Assembly (NCBI GenBank): GCA_041402045.1
Contig: JAWKSZ010000002.1
Span: 1-64,000, forward strand
From: JAGQRJ01 sp041402045
Lineage (GTDB): Bacteria > Planctomycetota > J058
Length of the DNA stretch: 64,000 nucleotides
Reading direction: 5' to 3'
The translations under genes were made by a program, and so were the position numbers. The notes under the pieces were generated by a model. It was not told the DNA's origin. It was given only the letters and a program-made list of their open reading frames with translations, and ran no database searches. Positions 63,094 to 64,000 of the stretch are shown here, in pieces; within the stretch, counting starts at the first letter, position 1, and each line of letters begins with the position of its first letter.

Positions 63094-64000
63094 ATGAGGT
63101 CTATGCCGAACCAAGCCGTCTTCGCCGCCGCCTTCCACGACGCGCCCTGCGGGCTGATCCTCAGTGACGTGGGCGGACGGATCCTCCTGGCCAACAAGGC
63201 GGCGGGGGTCATGTTCCGCTACGACGTCGAGCGCCTGACCCAGCTGGGGATCGAGGACCTCGTCCCCCGCCGGATCCGCGACTCTCATCCTGCGCTGCGA
63301 GAGCTGTTCTTCGCGCGCCCGACCCACCGCGCCATGGGCGAGGGTCGGGACCTGACCGCGGTGCGCAGCGACGGGACGGAGTTCCCGGCGGAGATCGGCC
63401 TGAGCCCGATCGCCTCCTCCGACGAACTGCGGGTCCTGACCTCGATCGTGGACATCAGCTCCCGACGCGCCGCCGAGGAGGCGCAGGCCAAGCTCGAGGC
63501 CGACATGTGGGAGAAGCAGAAGCTCGAGAGTCTGGGGCTCCTCGCGGGCGGAGTCGCCCACGACTTCAACAACCTGCTCCTGGGGGTGTTCGGCAGCGCC
63601 GACCTGGCCCTCGAAGAGCTCCCCAAGGCGTCGCCGGTGCGGCGGCGGCTGGAGGTGATCCGCAGCGCGGGCAAGCGCATGGCGGAGCTCGCCCAGCAAA
63701 TGCTGGCCTACGCCGGGCGCGGCCGGCTCGTGCTCGAGGAGGTCGACTTGAACCTCGTGCTGCGTGAGCTGGTCGAGCTGCTCGAGGTCGCCGCCGACCG
63801 CAAGGCGACGATCCACCTCGACCTGGCCTCCGGGCTCCATGCGATCCGCGCGGACCCCAGCCAGATCCGCCAGGTGTTGCTGAACCTGATCACCAACGCC
63901 GTGGCCGCGCTCGAGGGGCGCACCGGCATGGTCTCGATCCGCACCGGAAACCAGTACTGCGACGCGGCCTACCTCGCCCAGCACCACGATATAGAGCAGC
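63094..64000 (+). CDS. PAS-domain sensor histidine kinase (N-terminal part, runs off the window)
   Basis: The first 302 residues are present. An N-terminal PAS domain (GLILSDVGGRILLANKAAGV near residue 15, VRSDGTEFPAEIGLSPIASS near 90) is followed by a short coiled linker. A HisKA domain follows with LGLLAGGVAHDFNNLLLGV, the phospho-accepting His near residue 155. The HATPase starts with ADPSQIRQVLLNLITNAVAA (N box). The HDFNNLL pattern is typical of hybrid kinases that carry a C-terminal receiver, so more domains may follow. The ATG at 63094 and another at 63103 are both possible starts. No transmembrane segment is seen in this part. Confidence 0.9.
   Translation, partial: MRSMPNQAVFAAAFHDAPCGLILSDVGGRILLANKAAGVMFRYDVERLTQLGIEDLVPRRIRDSHPALRELFFARPTHRAMGEGRDLTAVRSDGTEFPAEIGLSPIASSDELRVLTSIVDISSRRAAEEAQAKLEADMWEKQKLESLGLLAGGVAHDFNNLLLGVFGSADLALEELPKASPVRRRLEVIRSAGKRMAELAQQMLAYAGRGRLVLEEVDLNLVLRELVELLEVAADRKATIHLDLASGLHAIRADPSQIRQVLLNLITNAVAALEGRTGMVSIRTGNQYCDAAYLAQHHDIEQ

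Overview
The window is high-GC (about 70 percent), densely coded DNA from a Gram-negative, diderm bacterium. It carries waaA (Kdo transferase), gmhB, lspA, lolA and an outer-membrane barrel protein. The mix of genes (a DUF1570-type metallopeptidase, long TPR proteins, prokaryotic RING and zinc-ribbon membrane proteins, BtpA-family proteins, an MMPL/LolA module, twin PilT ATPases) best fits a member of the Planctomycetota. This is inferred from gene content; there is no rRNA in the window to confirm it.

Layout. 0-7.1 kb: a YtcJ-type amidohydrolase and a membrane acyltransferase, an ArsB/NhaD-type transporter, then the methyl-cycle genes ahcY and metK. 7.4-11.9 kb: an ECF sigma factor with a large anti-sigma protein, and a divergent RDD membrane protein. 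12.2-19.0 kb: yhhQ, a repeat-rich acidic lipoprotein broken by a frameshift, a TPR/SH3 protein and an S41 peptidase. 19.3-26.2 kb: a broken Xer recombinase, a small lipoprotein, lspA, secA and waaA. 26.2-28.9 kb: a lower-GC accessory stretch with an unusual lysine-repeat protein, a helical orphan and an array of tandem hairpins. 28.9-31.2 kb: zinc-finger and thioredoxin genes with several frameshifts, and a first btpA. 31.3-34.5 kb: a very large single-chain protein predicted to run from cytoplasm to outer membrane. 34.9-41.1 kb: a metallopeptidase, a LolA/MMPL/lipoprotein operon and a second, broken btpA. 41.2-48.4 kb: a TPR-cyclophilin protein, a receiver-Ser/Thr kinase fusion, pilT, a DUF1972 glycosyltransferase and a zinc-ribbon membrane protein. 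48.4-57.1 kb: a glycoside-hydrolase-like lipoprotein, gmhB, an operon of two pairs of tandem paralogues, palindromic elements, membrane proteins and a second pilT. 57.2-64 kb: a CoaB-GNAT-NUDIX fusion, rpsT, a TPR protein, def, ribF, tRNA-Phe and the start of a PAS histidine kinase.

How the genes fit together. Much of the window concerns the cell envelope: Sec export (secA), lipoprotein maturation (lspA), lipoprotein or lipid transfer (lolA, MMPL exporter, LolB-like lipoprotein), LPS core synthesis (waaA, gmhB), type IV pilus retraction (two pilT), envelope stress signalling (ECF sigma and anti-sigma) and many secreted or anchored proteins of unknown function. Housekeeping genes (ahcY, metK, rpsT, def, ribF, tRNA-Phe) are interspersed.

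Quality caveat. At least ten genes contain one or more single-base shifts that move an otherwise continuous protein between frames, several at short homopolymers. Very long neighbours (secA, the 1063-residue protein, the MMPL gene) are intact. Some shifts are probably assembly or sequencing errors, so genes called broken here may be whole in the organism.
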